Shown: positions 11,457-25,340, counted from the first letter of the stretch. The stretch: DNA of 64,000 nucleotides from Pontederia crassipes (GCA_030549335.1 CM060193.1:63336646-63400645), one strand, 5' to 3'. The notes: generated by a model not told the origin, from the sequence alone. Program-made: numbers and translations.

Positions 11457-13834
11457 GATGAAGAGTGTTGAAGAAAAGTGTTTACTTTAATTTTGTTGCT
11501 TTGTGGAAGAATTATGAAATGAATTTGTGTTTGTGAACATTTATATGTTGTTATGGTACGTTGCATTTAATTATTTAGTATTGTTATGTTATTATATGGA
11601 TTAGTGTTGTCATTATTATTAGTGATATAATATTTGCAGAATTTATACATATTTTTATTAATTATATTAATTTATTATACTCCGGTCCGATCATTCGATC
11701 TGACCCGGTCCGACTGGTCCGATCATTCGATCTGACCCGGTCCGACCGGTCCGACCTAACCCGTTGAGCAGTCCGGGTCGAAGGTCGGGTCGAGTCTTAC
11801 AACCTTGGTTTAATTAGAAGATATTTCATCATAGTGCCTTTAGAAAATTTGGTAGCATCCACTTTAATTGTGTAAGCTCCAATTTTAGCATGTCGATTTT
11901 TTTTATATTATAAAATAAAGGCTCATAGATATGTGTTAGAATTTTTGCACGAGAGAAATTATGAAAAACTCAAGAAATTTAAGGTGATGCAAAATTTTAT
12001 TAGATGGAAAAATTAGAAGAGAACTACAAGATCAATTGCCTTATGTTTGGACCATTAGAAAGTTTACATAGATACTCCTATTTACAGACGATAGAAGATG
12101 ATAGAAATTATAGATGACTAACTCTGAAATAATTCTTCCATAATATGACACATATTTCGGGATAAAGAAATAAATTAATTCTGAATCACATACAGAATAT
12201 TTATAAAATAATTTTCTAAAGCGTCTAATTAAGAAGAAGGACCATGTAGAATTACAATTGGATTTCGAGATTCAAGACATTATTAATAATATGATATAAT
12301 TAAGGAAAAATGAAGATTAAAAAAAAAAGTAAATTCGATCCCAGGTGAGCCAGTACATTTATGTCAGCACCAAGTCTTACTTTATCGAGCTACTTTTGGT
12401 CCTTGTGGATCTTGATTCGATCACAACGTGCATTTATGGCTTGTAATTAAACGTCCCCTTCATCTTTCCTGTCGTTTCAATGAGTGTCCTAATGTCCTTT
12501 ACTTGCCAAGAAAAGTAGTTACTTGAGCTGTGTTTCAAACCTTAACCCTAATTTTCGAATTTTACGTAAATAATTGAACTGATAGATTAAATTTAACGAT
12601 AAAGATTTTAAAAAATTAATATGATAAGAAAAAATACATAAGATTAATTTTAATTAATATTTAAATAGAATATAGATGTTATAAATATAAAAATAATTTT
12701 TATTAATTAATACAAATATAAATATAAATTAAAGTTTTTATGGACAAAAATTGGTTAAAAATATATTATTTAAAAATAAAAAAATATTTTTAATAAATTA
12801 TATTTAATGAAATATTAGTTTTTTAATGTAATTATAAGTAATAAATAATATTGTATTAATCATTTATTATAAATATTTTATATTTCATAAATAAATTATT
12901 TTATAAGTGAAATATGAGAAAGAAAAAATAAGAAAAGAAAAAAAATTAAAGAAGACAACTGTCATGTAAAAAAAATTCAACAAAAAGGTGAAAATGACTA
13001 CAATTACTTGTCAAGCCATTCAAATTAAGAGTCACGTGACTTCAGTTTCTCCATTCATCGTTAAACACAGAGACGAAGTCAGTCGTGAAATTTAGAAGGG
13101 CCAATATTATTATACTTTAACCTTTTCTCATACCATTTATATACAAATATATAAAGGGTTAATATCAAATCATTAATTTAATTAGACATACACTATGTAT
13201 GATGCTGCTCTCAATGATGACATCCAATTAAGTAACAATCGTGATGAATCATTCATTATGCACGGCCAGATGCTTCTTCTTTCTTCCGGGATGGAATCCA
13301 CTCATTGTGGATGGTGACTAATGTTTTTTTTTTAGTTCAAACAAAACCCTAATGATAAGGTTTTATTATGTATGGTTATATATATAACGACAGTGATCAA
13401 TGGAGTCGATAAACTGATGCATACTTTCATGACTGGGATTGATGGAAAGAGAGAACTTAAAAAAAAATAGCATTACTTTTTAATTTGCCTTGTTTTCTGG
13501 AAAGAAATAACTAAACCCTAATCAAGTTTGATGGTCGCAAATTATTAAACGAACCTAAATCCCAAGTTGACAACAGAGAACATTAATTAATGATAACTTG
13601 AACTTGAGATAACTTGCAACAGCTGCTTCAAGGTGAAACACTGAAGCTTATATCATTAATTAATTAATGATCGATGAGTCCACAACCAAAAGGGAGATGA
13701 AACTAAGGTTATATGTGCTAACTCTGTTGGACCAATTTGATTAATGCATGCATGACCACATCAAACTTTGCTTTTCAATCAAGGCCGTCCTTAAGCATTT
13801 TCAATGGGTTAGCCATGTGGAAAGTTTTGAATAC

Positions 13835-13990
13835 GATGCCGACGGTACATGTAAAAAATATCGATGATTTTAATGCATCCGTCGAAAAAATCAATGAACA
13901 CTTTTTCAACATCGTTCCGTCGAAAATTAGATTTTTTTTTTACGAACTTCACAGAACTTCCGACGAATTTGACCATCGCAAATTTTGAAA
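13835..13990. repeat. Degenerate CACTA subterminal-type remnant
   Basis: Contains GCCGACGGT, CCGTCGAAAA twice, and CCGACGAATTTGACCATCGC. These words are of the same type as in the 3762-5659 CACTA termini, but no CACTA ends or TSD can be seen. Confidence 0.4.
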
Positions 13991-14823
13991 AAAAAAATGC
14001 TGGAGTGATTTAATTATATAAGGTTGATGATTCATATGAATGCCGTCACGAACATTTGATCAATTAATGACACAGGCAACCTCACTTGAGGGGTTCAAGA
14101 CTTGAAGCATCGGTGGCCCTTGCACTGCGCTAATGGGGTATCATTTTCTCACCGACCAAAGCAACACTACTTTCCTGCGTGTGCTTAACACTTAAGAGGC
14201 ACGTGTGTATGGTACCAAAATCTCAATTCTCAACTTTCCTTTTCTGTCGTATCCTGAAATTAATTCAGAAACACAATGAATCCACTTTTTAGTATAAAAC
14301 AACCGTCGGTCCGACATTATTTTTGTAGTCATTTAAAAAAAAATAAAATCTTATAATCATTTAGAGAAATAAAAGAAACATCTCCTGCCGACATGATTAT
14401 TTCGAATTTCTACTTTTTTTTTGAATCGCCGACGTATGGAAGCGGTATCGACGATTTAATTCATGCGATGTTAACGATTATATGCACTGTTCACAATCGG
14501 TCCGTCATCGAATTCAACTAATTTAATAAAAATTATTTACATTTATAGGAACTCCAACTCGAGACCTTTGCTTAAACGAGAAGGAGTCAAACCCACTCTA
14601 CTTCAACCGACAAAATCCACTCTACTTCAATCTTTGTCGGTGAATTTCTACTTTAATATGATAGTACTTTAAGAATTCACATAATAAAAATAATTACTTT
14701 CCATGTGAGAGAAAAAATGTGATGAGATAAGCTTATTGTGACAAGAGATTGCATATCGCTTGATCTAAAAGTATGAATGAAATCTTCCTATATTATGAGG
14801 TTATTTTAATATGGTGTAAAGAG

Positions 14824-14862
<39 letters not shown>
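14824..14862. repeat. (TTA)n microsatellite
   Basis: About 13 uninterrupted TTA/ATT units followed by TTTGGTGTGTGGGGGGG. Confidence 0.95.
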
Positions 14863-15998
14863 TGGTGTGTGGGGGGGATGGTAAATAGTTTTTATTGCCC
14901 ATTTGGAAAGAGAGTTTAGTGAATCTAGGTAAAGTAGGGTATAACTAAACATTGGTGACACACTCATTTGTCCTTTGTGTCTGCATTCTCTTTTGCCCCT
15001 CATTCTTATGTTTTGTCATTTACTTTATGAAATCAATCTCTCATCCAATTGACATTAGAGCAAAATTATTTTTATCCTTAAGATTTCATAGATTTGCAAT
15101 AAGGAGATTCAAATTTTTGTTCGTCAATCTTTAATGCTTTAATTTTTTATTATTGAAATTTATGAACAGATGCTTATATATGTTATTTTTTATTTTAACA
15201 TTTGGAATCTTATAATTAAAAATGAGTCTAGAAAATGAATAAAAATTGTTAATGGTGTTTTATTAATCTTCCTCTTTTTTAGTACGATGATTTATAATTT
15301 TTGATTAAAAAATTTAAACATTTTATATCATACATTAAATTCACATGACATAACTCTTATTTCAAATTCCATCACTTCTAAAACAATTGATGAAATTTAT
15401 TATTTATATATGAAAGGAGCAATGTGAATGAAAATATCATAATGGATGCAAGTGACGAAGAAAGAAATGCCTCCAAATTCAAGTGAGATTTAATTTAAAC
15501 TTATAATTAACTACAAAACAAATGAGGATGATGAAGTACCTACAAACTCCTCTTATTAGTCAGTTTTAGTAGTGTGACAAATAAATTTGTCTTTTATATG
15601 TATGATACGAAGATTTCTTAGATTTTTATATCATATGATCACTACAAGAAAAGTGTCAATTAGCAAGAGATATTAGCAAGAGCTGCATTCTCATGCAAAT
15701 CAGCAAGGACTTTGCAACGGATTAGACATATTGCAATGGAAATTAGAAAGGGACATTATCTCAAGTAAATTTGCAAGAGTTTAGCAAGTGATTCTACATA
15801 TGCTTGCAAAAATTGGCGCCAGTATGCGCGCAAAAAGATTAGCAAGGAAGTAGCAAGGGAGTAATTTATCTCTTGCTATATAGCAAGTGAAACTCCCTTG
15901 CATTTGCACAAATCTTAACCAATAATAATAGCAACGGAATCGGTCCTTGCAAAAAAAACTTTATTATACTAAAATAGAATTTTTTTTAAGAGAATAAA

Positions 15999-18900
15999 TT
16001 GTTGCAATGTTGCATAGGAGGTGGTATAAGTCCACCATTAACAACCCATGTAGTGCCATCACATCTTCCTACTACTTCACCTCCCATTACACTTCATACC
16101 ATCACAGCTTTGCAAGGAGCATCAGAACAACAAACTAAAATACCATATCCAGAACAAATTCCAACAGTACCTAATGGCATTCATCATGTTAATGGATCAC
16201 CACAGGAATCAGAAAGTGCAAATGTGGAACAAGATGTCAATGAGATACCACCTGATCCCTTAGGTGCAAATCGGAAATGGATTACCATTGATCGTGGCAT
16301 GTCAGTAGGAACTATTTTAAAATTTCTTGTGTTCAATGGAATTTTTATCTTTTTATAACTTTTATGACCATTAAGATTGTTTATTTATGCACTTGTTGTA
16401 GCTTGGTTCCATCAGGTGATTGTTCTCGCCAACTTCGAAAGATTTTTGAGGAGTGATTTGATGAAGAGGGGGCAAGGTGGATATCAGTTTCAAATGATAC
16501 AAAAAAATTTTATTTTGAAGAGTTTAAGGTATTTATAATATTTATAAGTTTCTGAATTTCACAATTCTCAAATTGCATGCATTGAACTTATTAAATTTTT
16601 TATGAGAACTGATCTTTACTTCAAATATTAGCTTCTTTGTTTCTTATATCTTACTCCCTTTATGATTTTTTCAGAATTTTTTTTATTGGAATCCAACAAT
16701 TGATCACTTAATTAAGGAGGCTTTTTTCAAGAAGGCTGTTGTGCGTTATGGAGATATGATCTCTAGATTAAAGAAGAAGTCAAATAGTCCAAGATATCAC
16801 TACTAGAAAAACGCTGATTACCGATGGTCTGGACTGTCGGTAATCAGTCCGAAAACCGTCGGTAACGTAATTACCGATGGTTTTTTAGTCGGAATCGATC
16901 CGTCAGAAAAGCGCTCGTCGCAAACCGATTTGCGACGATTAAAATAAATTCGTCGAAAATATCGACGATTCGGACCGTCGGAAAAGTCTCCGGCGTTCGA
17001 ACCGTCGAAATTTTCCAACGGTTGCAACCGCCGGAAAAGTCTCCGGCGGTTAGAACCGTCAAAATTTCCGACGGTTGCAACCACGGAAAAGGCCGGCGGT
17101 CCGAACCGTCGATATTTTCGACGGTTGCAACCGTCGGAAAAGGCCGGCGATTCGAACTGCCGCAACTTTTCGACGATCGCAACTGTCGAAACTTTCGACG
17201 GGCGTCACAACCGTCGATCTTTCGGTGGTTGCAACCGTCGCAAATAATTTTTTAAATATAAAAAAATTAGCGGCCGGATCGGGCCGCGGCCAAATCCGAC
17301 CGATCCGAACGCCCGGCGGCGGATCCGGCCGAATCCGCTGCCAGGCGGCCGGATCCGCTGCCAGGCGGCCGGATCCGAATGCCTGGCGGCCGATCCGGCC
17401 GCTGGAGGCCGGATCCGGCCGCCAGCGACGAGATCCGGCCGACAGCGGCCTCTGGCCGGAGAGAGAAAGAGAGAGAGACGCCGGCGCGGGAGAGGGTCGC
17501 CAGTGCGAGAGAGGGTCGCCGGCGCGGGAGGGTCGCCGTCGTCCGGTGCGGGAGGGTCGTCGGCGTCCGGCACGGGAGTGGGTGCTCGCGGCCGGGAGAG
17601 AGAGAGGAGAGGAGGGAGAGAGAGAGGAGTGGAGGGAGGAGGGAGAGAGAGAAGAGGGAGGAGGAGGAATATAAAGGGATAACGAAAGCGGGAAAAGGGA
17701 AAAAAGAAGCGGGATAACGAAATTTTAATTACCGATGGTTTCGGCCCTCGAAAATGTAAATATTAACTATTTTTATAATTACCGACGGTTGTGACCGTCA
17801 AAAATATATTTAGTTATATATAATGTTTATTTTTTATTTTACCGACGGTTTGAATCGTCGGTATTCGTTACCGACGGTTTGAACCGTCGGTAATCATTAC
17901 CGATGGTCAAAACCGTCGGTAATTGCGACGGTTTGGGTCGTCGCTAGTTATATTAATAAAATACTCTTTATATGACATTATAATACATTTACCGACGGTT
18001 ACGACCTTCGGAAATTGCGGCGGATTTTGCGACGGATGGATATCCGTCGAAAATATCGACGCTCCTAATCGTCGAAAAATTAAATAATAATATAAAAAAT
18101 ATATAATTTAAATTTCCATTTCCAACGGTCGTAACCGTCGGAAAATCCGTCAGAAAAATTAAATAATAATATAAAAAAATATATAATTTAATTTTTTATT
18201 TCCGACGGTCGTAACTGTCGAAAAAGTCGTTGAAAATTGCGACGGATGGATATCCATCGGAAATATCGATGTTCCTAATCGTCGAAAAATTAAATAATAA
18301 TATAAATCATTTCTGACGGTCATAATCGTCGAAAAATCCGTCGGAAATGAAATCGTCAAAAAATTCGTCATAAATTACGACGGATTTAGAATCGTCAAAA
18401 ATTATCCGTCGGAAAATCACGATTTTCTTGTAGTGTATGTTCCTGAATCAGTATGGTTGTTCTGGACTAATGCATGGGTGGAAGATCCTGATATTGTACG
18501 CATTTGTAATCAAAATGCAAAGAACCGTCGTGGTGGGGTAGACGAAGGACCTTGTGCCTCTACCCACAATGGAGGTTCAATTTCTCACACTGATCATGGG
18601 AAGCGATTAGTACGTGCAATAAACGCTTATGCATATATATTATTTGATTTTTTCATTGTACTCAAATTTGTCTTTAATTTGATGTTTTCTTTACAAGGAT
18701 AATAAAGTTATTATTTATTTGAAGTCTGTGGACACTCATACATTGACATATTATCATGTTTGGTTATTAAATATGGCGGAGGAATTTACGTATTCACTCA
18801 TTTTTAGGCAAAGGAATTAGAACGCCCCTACACCTTTTGAGGTCTTCAAGCGCACTCATACAAAGAAGGGTGATGGCCAAACTTTCACAAATGACAAGTC

Positions 18901-19413
18901 TCGCACCATTAATGTAAGTTGTCATTTCTTTCATTACTAAGTTACAGTTCTTTCATTACTTGATGCATTACTTCCTTTTTCATATAGGAGCGTTTCTTAG
19001 CCTCGAGAGAAGAGAGAAGCATGGAAGGGACCAATTTGGATGAAAATCGCATATATTATGAAGTTGTTGGAGGGTGACATAAGAAGCGAGTATATGGGTT
19101 GGGATCACATGCAAGCTACTATTATATTGAAGCCACTACTTCAGCCACTCATGCATCTAATGCGCATAATGCTCAAGATGTTAATGAATAAGTGCAGGCT
19201 GCTATTTCTTCCATGCATGCTGAGATGGAGAAAAAGATTGATGACATGGTCAATATGAGGATGTGTGAACGCGAAATGGAGATTCACTCTTCTCTTGCTG
19301 AAGAAATAAGAGGCGATTTTGAAGCTCGGTTTTCACAAATGCAACAACGATTTGAAGAACAAATGCAACAGATGATGTCTTCCCAAAATAATCGAAGCTC
19401 TGTTAGACGTTGA
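15999..19413 (+). pseudogene. Ptta/En/Spm (TNP1-like) accessory transposase, interrupted by a second CACTA
   Basis: A multi-exon gene inside the outer CACTA. The first exon ends near 16303 at RKWITIDRGMS. Later exons carry GDCSRQLRKIFEE, NFFYWNPTIDHLIKEAFFKK, SVWLFWTNAWVEDPDIVRIC with ASTHNGGSISHTDHGKRL, and PTPFEVFKRTHTKKGDG. A C-terminal coiled coil rich in Glu, Met and Gln follows (19200-19400), ending VRR and TGA. This layout matches plant Transposase_24 proteins, which bind subterminal repeats. Damage: the 1.6-kb CACTA inserted between Tyr and Val codons at 16797/18436, an in-frame TGA near 16456 and a frame shift near 18820. The start codon and exon ends are estimates. Confidence 0.8.
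16798..18435. mobile_element. Non-autonomous CACTA nested in the outer CACTA, TSD TAT
   Basis: Same family as 3762-5659: starts CACTACTAGAAAAACGC, ends ATCACGATTTTCTTGTAGTG, and has CCGACGGTT-type subterminal repeats and the same GC-rich plus GA-rich core (17270-17670). It is flanked by the duplication TAT (16795-16797 and 18436-18438). It sits inside an exon of the outer element's gene, and removing it with one TAT leaves the exon reading frame continuous. Length is 1,638 bp. It has no transposase of its own. Confidence 0.95.
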
Positions 19414-20540
19414 TTATTTTGGTAGTAGTGATGCATGTAATCTTAAGTCTTTTAGGCACTACTTTGGAGAATATTTTGTCTTTTCATATTCTATGGACCA
19501 TATTATAGATGTTATTTTAAGAATTTACAATGAATTTATTAAGTATCATACTTGGATTTTTTATATTTATTTTGTTCATTCAGCTAGATGTTTTTTATGA
19601 TTATACTTACAAGTAATAATATATTACATTTAAATAACATTTGAAATGGCATTTCAGCTTAAAAAATAATTAATTGAATTAATATTTATTAATATTTGCA
19701 TGGAATTAGCTAGAGAAAGCTTAGTATAATTTTGGTAATAACAATGGAATTACCCTTGCTAAATAACAGATCTTGCAAATGAATACTTAGATTAGCGAGG
19801 CATATGCTCTCACAAAAAAAATGTTAGTGATTGTGGCAAGAACCTGCAAGGGACACTCCGTCGCACATATACGAGAGGTAACATAGGAGGACGGGGAAAT
19901 TTTACAACGACTAGCAAGGGAATATGATCCCTCGTTAATTGTCTAGAGAGTGCAATCCCTTGCAAAACTCTTGCGAATTATTAGCAAGGGATCAAATCCC
20001 TTGCTAATATTTGCAAGAGTCAAAACAATGAGGAAAACATGTCCCTTGTGATTCTCTTGCTAAAAATTATTTAGCAAGGGAATTCATAAGTTTAGCGAGG
20101 GTTTTCTCCCTTACAGATTAGTGATTTTCTTGTAGTGGATTTTACTATCTTATTACCTTGAACCGATCTTATTTTCAAAATTTTATGTGTAACTCGATCT
20201 TAATTTTAATAACATGGTCTTATCCAATCCTATACTATCTCATATAATCATTTAAATAGTAATAAAACTATATATTTTATGAAATTAATAATTTATAAAT
20301 GAACTTTAATGTATTTTCTTTGTTTTTAATATGCTTTGATGTAATTTTGCTTAATAGCAAATAAAAATATGACTAAATGAAGTGTAATTTAAGATTTAAA
20401 TATGAAAAATTAATCAAAAAATATTTATTATTTTTAATATATATTTATTGATGATATTTAATTTTATGACCCCTATCCGATCTTATGTAAGATCCCGATC
20501 TTAACTATCTTGATAATAAATATAAATATAAATATGAATT

Positions 20541-23500
20541 TGTCGATATAATGAGGAATTTACCTAATTATTTAATATCATAAACTAATATGACAAAATG
20601 TGGTTTCAAATAAAAGTATTTTAAAAAAAAATGATAGAAGAGTAAATGCTAAAACTAAATTAATCTAATAATGTCTAGGTCCTAAGTATGAGTTAATATG
20701 ATTAACATCTAAGTTGTGATCTCATGATTTCAAGATTGAATAAACTATCTTAAACTCTTATAAATCAAGAACGCTCCTTTTCGACTCCACTCTCAAATTT
20801 ACTCATGTTAGGATGAGTCTTACTCCTAAACTATTGAACAATCCATTCCAAAATCAACTTAACAAATCATAAATTCTAGCCCCCCTTCAACTATACTAGA
20901 ATAGAAAAAAATTACTTCTACTCAATAATAAAAGATCAACCGTGTCAATCTCAAATTAGTAGAGAATGTGTCAATAGTTGATTAATTAATTCAATACAAA
21001 TAAAATAAAATTAGTGCACTCAGTAATTATGTTGATATAAATTAAACAAACTATAATCAATATAATTGAATGAGCTTCATAATTTGTTCTAGCAATTCAA
21101 ATTATTTACATATAAATGAAACATAAAATGATGATTAACAATGATGCTCAAATTCACCCTAATATAAATTAAAAACAAAATACTCACAAAATTTTGACGA
21201 TAAATGCTCGATCAAGGCACAAAAATCTCCTCGGTGAACTTTTAAAATTTCTTCAAATTCATCGCATCAAAGAATAGATTATAGGTCCTATAATCTCATT
21301 CTCAGTTGTAGAAGACCTTCATCTATGAGAGGTCTGAGCTTCTATGTGATCGAAGAATAATTATAATCTTTTTTCATATTAAAATAAAGTAAATTTGAAT
21401 ATCAATTAAATGAGAGGTTTTTGCTAGGTTAAATTTCAACATTTCAGCCCCAAAAACATTTTCAATTAAGTTTTGAAACATATGTTAAGTGTAGAGTTCA
21501 TGTGCATTTAAAATTCTCTTGAAAAGAATTGTTATTCTAAAAAACAAATTATGTCATTCCATATGATTTGTTGGTAATGACATGATCGAAGTCGAACAAT
21601 GACATGAAAGTCACGACCAATGAGTTGTGTTAATTCAAACAGTATTTGTTACTTACGAATGTTACGACCGTGATGCGGAGGTAATAATCCGTGAAACTTT
21701 CTTTTATCTCAATTACTTGAAATAGGTCCATGAAACATAGACTCATGTATAATGCTTTTCATTACTTCATAAAACTCTTTCATCAACATCATTGGTGTAC
21801 TCGTGAAATCTTTATAACGAGGCATGACATTGGGTTGTATCTGCCATGACAATTGGGTAAACTCATGAAATGATCAAACTTCAAATATTGCTTGGTATTG
21901 TTGAGGGCGTTATCATGAAGTTGACAATCTAGTCACAACCCATATATATCTTTTATATTTTGAAACCTATTTTGACCCCATTTTTTATATTCCTTCTAAT
22001 TCTTCCTTCACCTATTTCAGATAACTTTTTTGTAAAAGATTAGTATGACAAATTAAATTATTGACTCGAAGAAGTTAAACAAATAAAATCTAATGATGTA
22101 TGATATGACCAAATTAATCAAAATGATATTAAATATAAGTTTGCCTCTCTTATTAGAAAGAAACTACCCCACAAAAAATATGAAATTTTCATAAATGATT
22201 TCAATATTACTCAAAATGCACTTTAAAATTTTAAGAGAAAAATCTTGTATGCTTGTTGTGAATTTTTGAAATATGAAAACACAAAATTGATTATGTTAAC
22301 TAAAATGTGAAAGAAAAGAATGATCTTGACAAAGAATTCTAAAAAAATAAAATTATACTTTCATCAATTATTTAAATTTGTCAAGTTTTGAAAATATAGA
22401 ACATAAATTTGATTATGTTGCATGATAGATTACAAGATAAAATTATTTTATTTTTTGCAAAAATATTTGAATGGTAAATTTATTATTTTTTTGGAATATT
22501 CAAGAACCTCTTTAAAATGTAAAGTTTTTTAAAGTCAATTACTCATGCATAAAAAAGAAAATTAGTTCTAGAAAATATTTCAAAAATCCATATAATACTT
22601 TCATGATCATTATATGAAATCTAGATATTTTCATTATCACACTTTCAAAATAAATATTTCTTATTGTAACTATACAAAATTGGAATAATCTCCCGACTAT
22701 TACACGAAACCATATGTCAATTATTATTTTTTTATGGGTTCCATGGACATTTTTCTTATTAACACAAAGTAAAAAAATATAAAAGAAGACATGAAATTCA
22801 TATTGATCTCAAAAGAAATTAGAACCAACAATGTTAGACCCAAATAAATTTGAGTGCAAAGGAGCAAATGATGTTCTATTGTAAATGTGCCTCACATGAA
22901 AAGAAAAACAATACGTTTGAAAAAAAAAATGAAGACACAAATATAACAATAAAAATATTATATTTCCAATATAAATAAAAAATGAAGGCACAAATGTATT
23001 TAATTTTGAACTTGACCATTTTATCCCTTATTTTTGCAAATGATCTTGTGACTTTGAAAATCTCAATATTCTTACATAATAAAATGATTTATAGTATTAT
23101 ATAAAAAAGCGATCATCATTTGCATATATGAAATTCGTATTATAGCAATTTGAATTCTTAACACATTTTGAGCTTCTTACATTATTTGCATAACATTTGT
23201 CCTATTATATTAGTAATAGAAATATCAATTATTATTATGACTCGATGCACTATGCATGAAGACAGATAAATTAAATATAAATTTTAATGTCTTTTCATGA
23301 TGTTTACTATATGTATTATGAATGTGTATTTTCAAATTGCACTTGACATGATTATTGATTTTGAAGACTTAATTATCTCTTGTCATGGTAACTGAATCTT
23401 TTTTTATCCATCCTCATTTATAAATTTAAAAAGTTAGCATTTATTTGGTATAGAAAAGAAAAAAAATATGTGAAACACTCAATGGTGAATATCTTTGTAT

Positions 23501-24925
23501 TATGTTTGTCTTGGCTAATTTTGATTATGATCATGTGAAAAATGAAAAAGAAAATGATAATAAAAAATGTTATCATAATAAGAGAGTATATATAAAAGTT
23601 TGAGATGTTGCTCCTTCTCATTTTGGATATTGTTTTTCTAAATATTTCACTCATGATTGTCAAATATTAAATATTTAATACAGTATAAATTAAAATTATA
23701 TATCATTATTGTTTCATGATTTAATGGGATATTTTGATTCTACATAAGTTCTTAAACCTTATTTCTTTTGGACTTTATTATGTTGTGATTTAATAATTAG
23801 TTCTCATGAACCATGCATGGACTTTGGAAATATTATTTTATTCTATCATACATGATATTGAAAACACCATGTACTTTTTTTTAAAATAAAATTATATATT
23901 CTTCAAGATATGAAAAAACAGAAATTATTAGTGAGAAATATGAATCTTAACGATCAAATTTATTTGGAGAAAAAAAATAAAAATCATTAAAATATCTAAA
24001 AGAGATATATGCTTATCTAAAATCACAACGATTAAGGGGTAAAAATTTGGCCTCTCATATATACTTAATTTGTAAACTATTCTTTATGAGATAAAAAATA
24101 TAGGAGAAATACGACTCCAGTTATATAATCTAAAATATGTTGATGATGTATTTAATTTTAGAGTAAAATCTTTTAATAGATTTATGGATTTCATAAAAAT
24201 AATTTCAATATGGAAAATATCTTACAATTAATATTAGTTAATTGATATATTTTTATGAAGAAAGAGTTGATTTAGGAATTGCAAAATTGCGACAATATTT
24301 TTCTTTTCAGTTTTCATATTTTTATATCTATCATTAGAAATCTTTAATTCTAGTGCTTTTTCATTCTCTCTTGGCCAACTTATTCCTCTTATGTTGTGCT
24401 TAAAGTTTTGTGAATGAGCTTTTTTACTTTAGACGATTAGATCCTTTGAAAATTTTGACTCATCATTCATGCAAGATATTTTTGACACATTTCTCATACT
24501 TCACTGATGTTTATATTTTATTGCCGCAAAATTCTTCACAAATTGTAAATTGTTGCATCCACCAGAATATTGCATGGGCATTTAGTTACAAATTCTTCAT
24601 TTTCTCGTAGTGAGTGTTTACTTCATCAAATTGATGTTAAATACTAATTCAATTTTCTTCTTGGTGCCTTTTGGAAGAAAACAATATAAAGGGGAGTGAG
24701 AATAAAGAATACAAGATGGTAGAAAAATAATCTCTACTTTTTTAGATAACTATCTTCCGTGATAGTTACGAAACATAATTGAATAAATTATGATATTGAA
24801 CATTTGAACCTAGCATAGTAAACTTAAAAATATAATTTTAAACAATTATTCCAAGAAATGCGTTACATTTGGCGAATTAAATCCATTCTTAATACACTTG
24901 TAGTTCACTCAACACACACACACAG

Positions 24926-25006
<81 letters not shown>

Positions 25007-25340
25007 TGTGCTACCACACCTTGTGGTAGCTCTATGCGCCCACGAATTCAGAGCCATCAAATTCCAGATGAATGGACGAGATCAAGGCGGGAGATGGATC
25101 GATGTGGTTCACGTGCTTCTTCTCTTCACGATGGACGAATCACGCGAATTGAGTGGTTCAAGCATGAATTGGGCGGCGATGGTTTTGAATCCACGAGCGT
25201 CGAAAGAAATCCGTGCTAGTGAGTGCAAAAAAGTGGGGCGACGACCTCTCTCAACGAGCTCGCCGGTGAGCTTGTGGAGGGGGTTGACGCCCTCCTTTTT
25301 CGCTGCTACGTCAGTGAGTGTGAAAAGGGGGCAGCGGCCT
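20541..25340. repeat. Segmental duplication unit A, left arm
   Basis: Direct repeat of 33575-37991, with long stretches nearly identical over about 4.4 kb. The first shared word is TGTCGATAT and the last is GCAGCGGCCT (unit B has GCAGCAGCCT). Unit B lacks about 360 bp present here (about 23040-23400), and has about 40 bp near 35180 missing here. AT-rich; no gene recognised within it. Confidence 0.92.
24925..25000. repeat. (TA)n microsatellite
   Basis: About 75 bp of TA units with two CATA interruptions, directly before a TIR element. The corresponding site in unit B (37630-37650) is a short CA/TA tract instead. Confidence 0.95.

Larger units (their letters stand above)
7870..11807 (+). mobile_element. 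hAT transposon, full length, 8-bp TSD GTTTAATT
   Basis: Bounded by a perfect 8-bp target duplication GTTTAATT (7862-7869 and 11808-11815), the hallmark of hAT insertion. Its termini are CAGGGTTAT at the left and the inverted CAAGGTTGT at the right. The subterminal regions are rich in CCGGTCCGACC-like words on both sides (7890-8050 and 11680-11790). It carries a DUF659/hAT-type transposase gene, now broken. Length is 3,938 bp. The preserved TSD shows the element has not been rearranged at its ends. Confidence 0.95.
11816..15602. other. AT-rich intergenic DNA with a microsatellite and CACTA-like remnants
   Basis: Nearly 3.8 kb without a supportable gene. It holds a trinucleotide microsatellite at 14824-14862 and two stretches (about 13835-13990 and 14290-14520) with scattered CCGTCGAAAA-type words resembling the subterminal repeats of the nearby CACTA elements. 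These are too diverged to place ends. Confidence 0.5.
15640..20137 (+). mobile_element. CACTA (En/Spm-like) transposon with TNP1-type gene, TSD GAT
   Basis: Begins CACTACAAGAAAAGTG and ends GTGATTTTCTTGTAGTG, flanked by the 3-bp duplication GAT (15637-15639 and 20138-20140). Subterminal repeats are of the AGCAAGGG/CCCTTGCTA type (15650-15960 and 19730-20120), quite different from the CCGACGGTT type of the inner element, so the two belong to different CACTA subfamilies. It encodes only the accessory plant transposase (Ptta/En/Spm, Transposase_24-like). No TNP2-type catalytic transposase is seen. Without its own insertion it is about 2.86 kb. Confidence 0.95.
15604..20521 (-). mobile_element. 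Old TIR element (MITE-like), split by a CACTA insertion
   Basis: Sequence on both sides of the 15640-20137 CACTA (15604-15639 and 20138-20521) joins into one unit of about 420 bp. Read on the minus strand, this unit aligns with the separate copy at 40475-40931. Shared blocks include AAGATCGGGATCTTACATAA, GATTAAATATCAT-like sequence and GTAAAATCAT. The outer ends form a weak inverted repeat (TACGAAGATTTCTTAGAT against TATCAAGATAGTTAAGAT). The superfamily is not determined. Confidence 0.5.

Noticed and set aside
17075-17674. 199-codon plus-strand open frame in the inner CACTA
   Set aside because: Composed of the same repeats and GA-rich tract; not conserved in the sister copy at 3762-5659.
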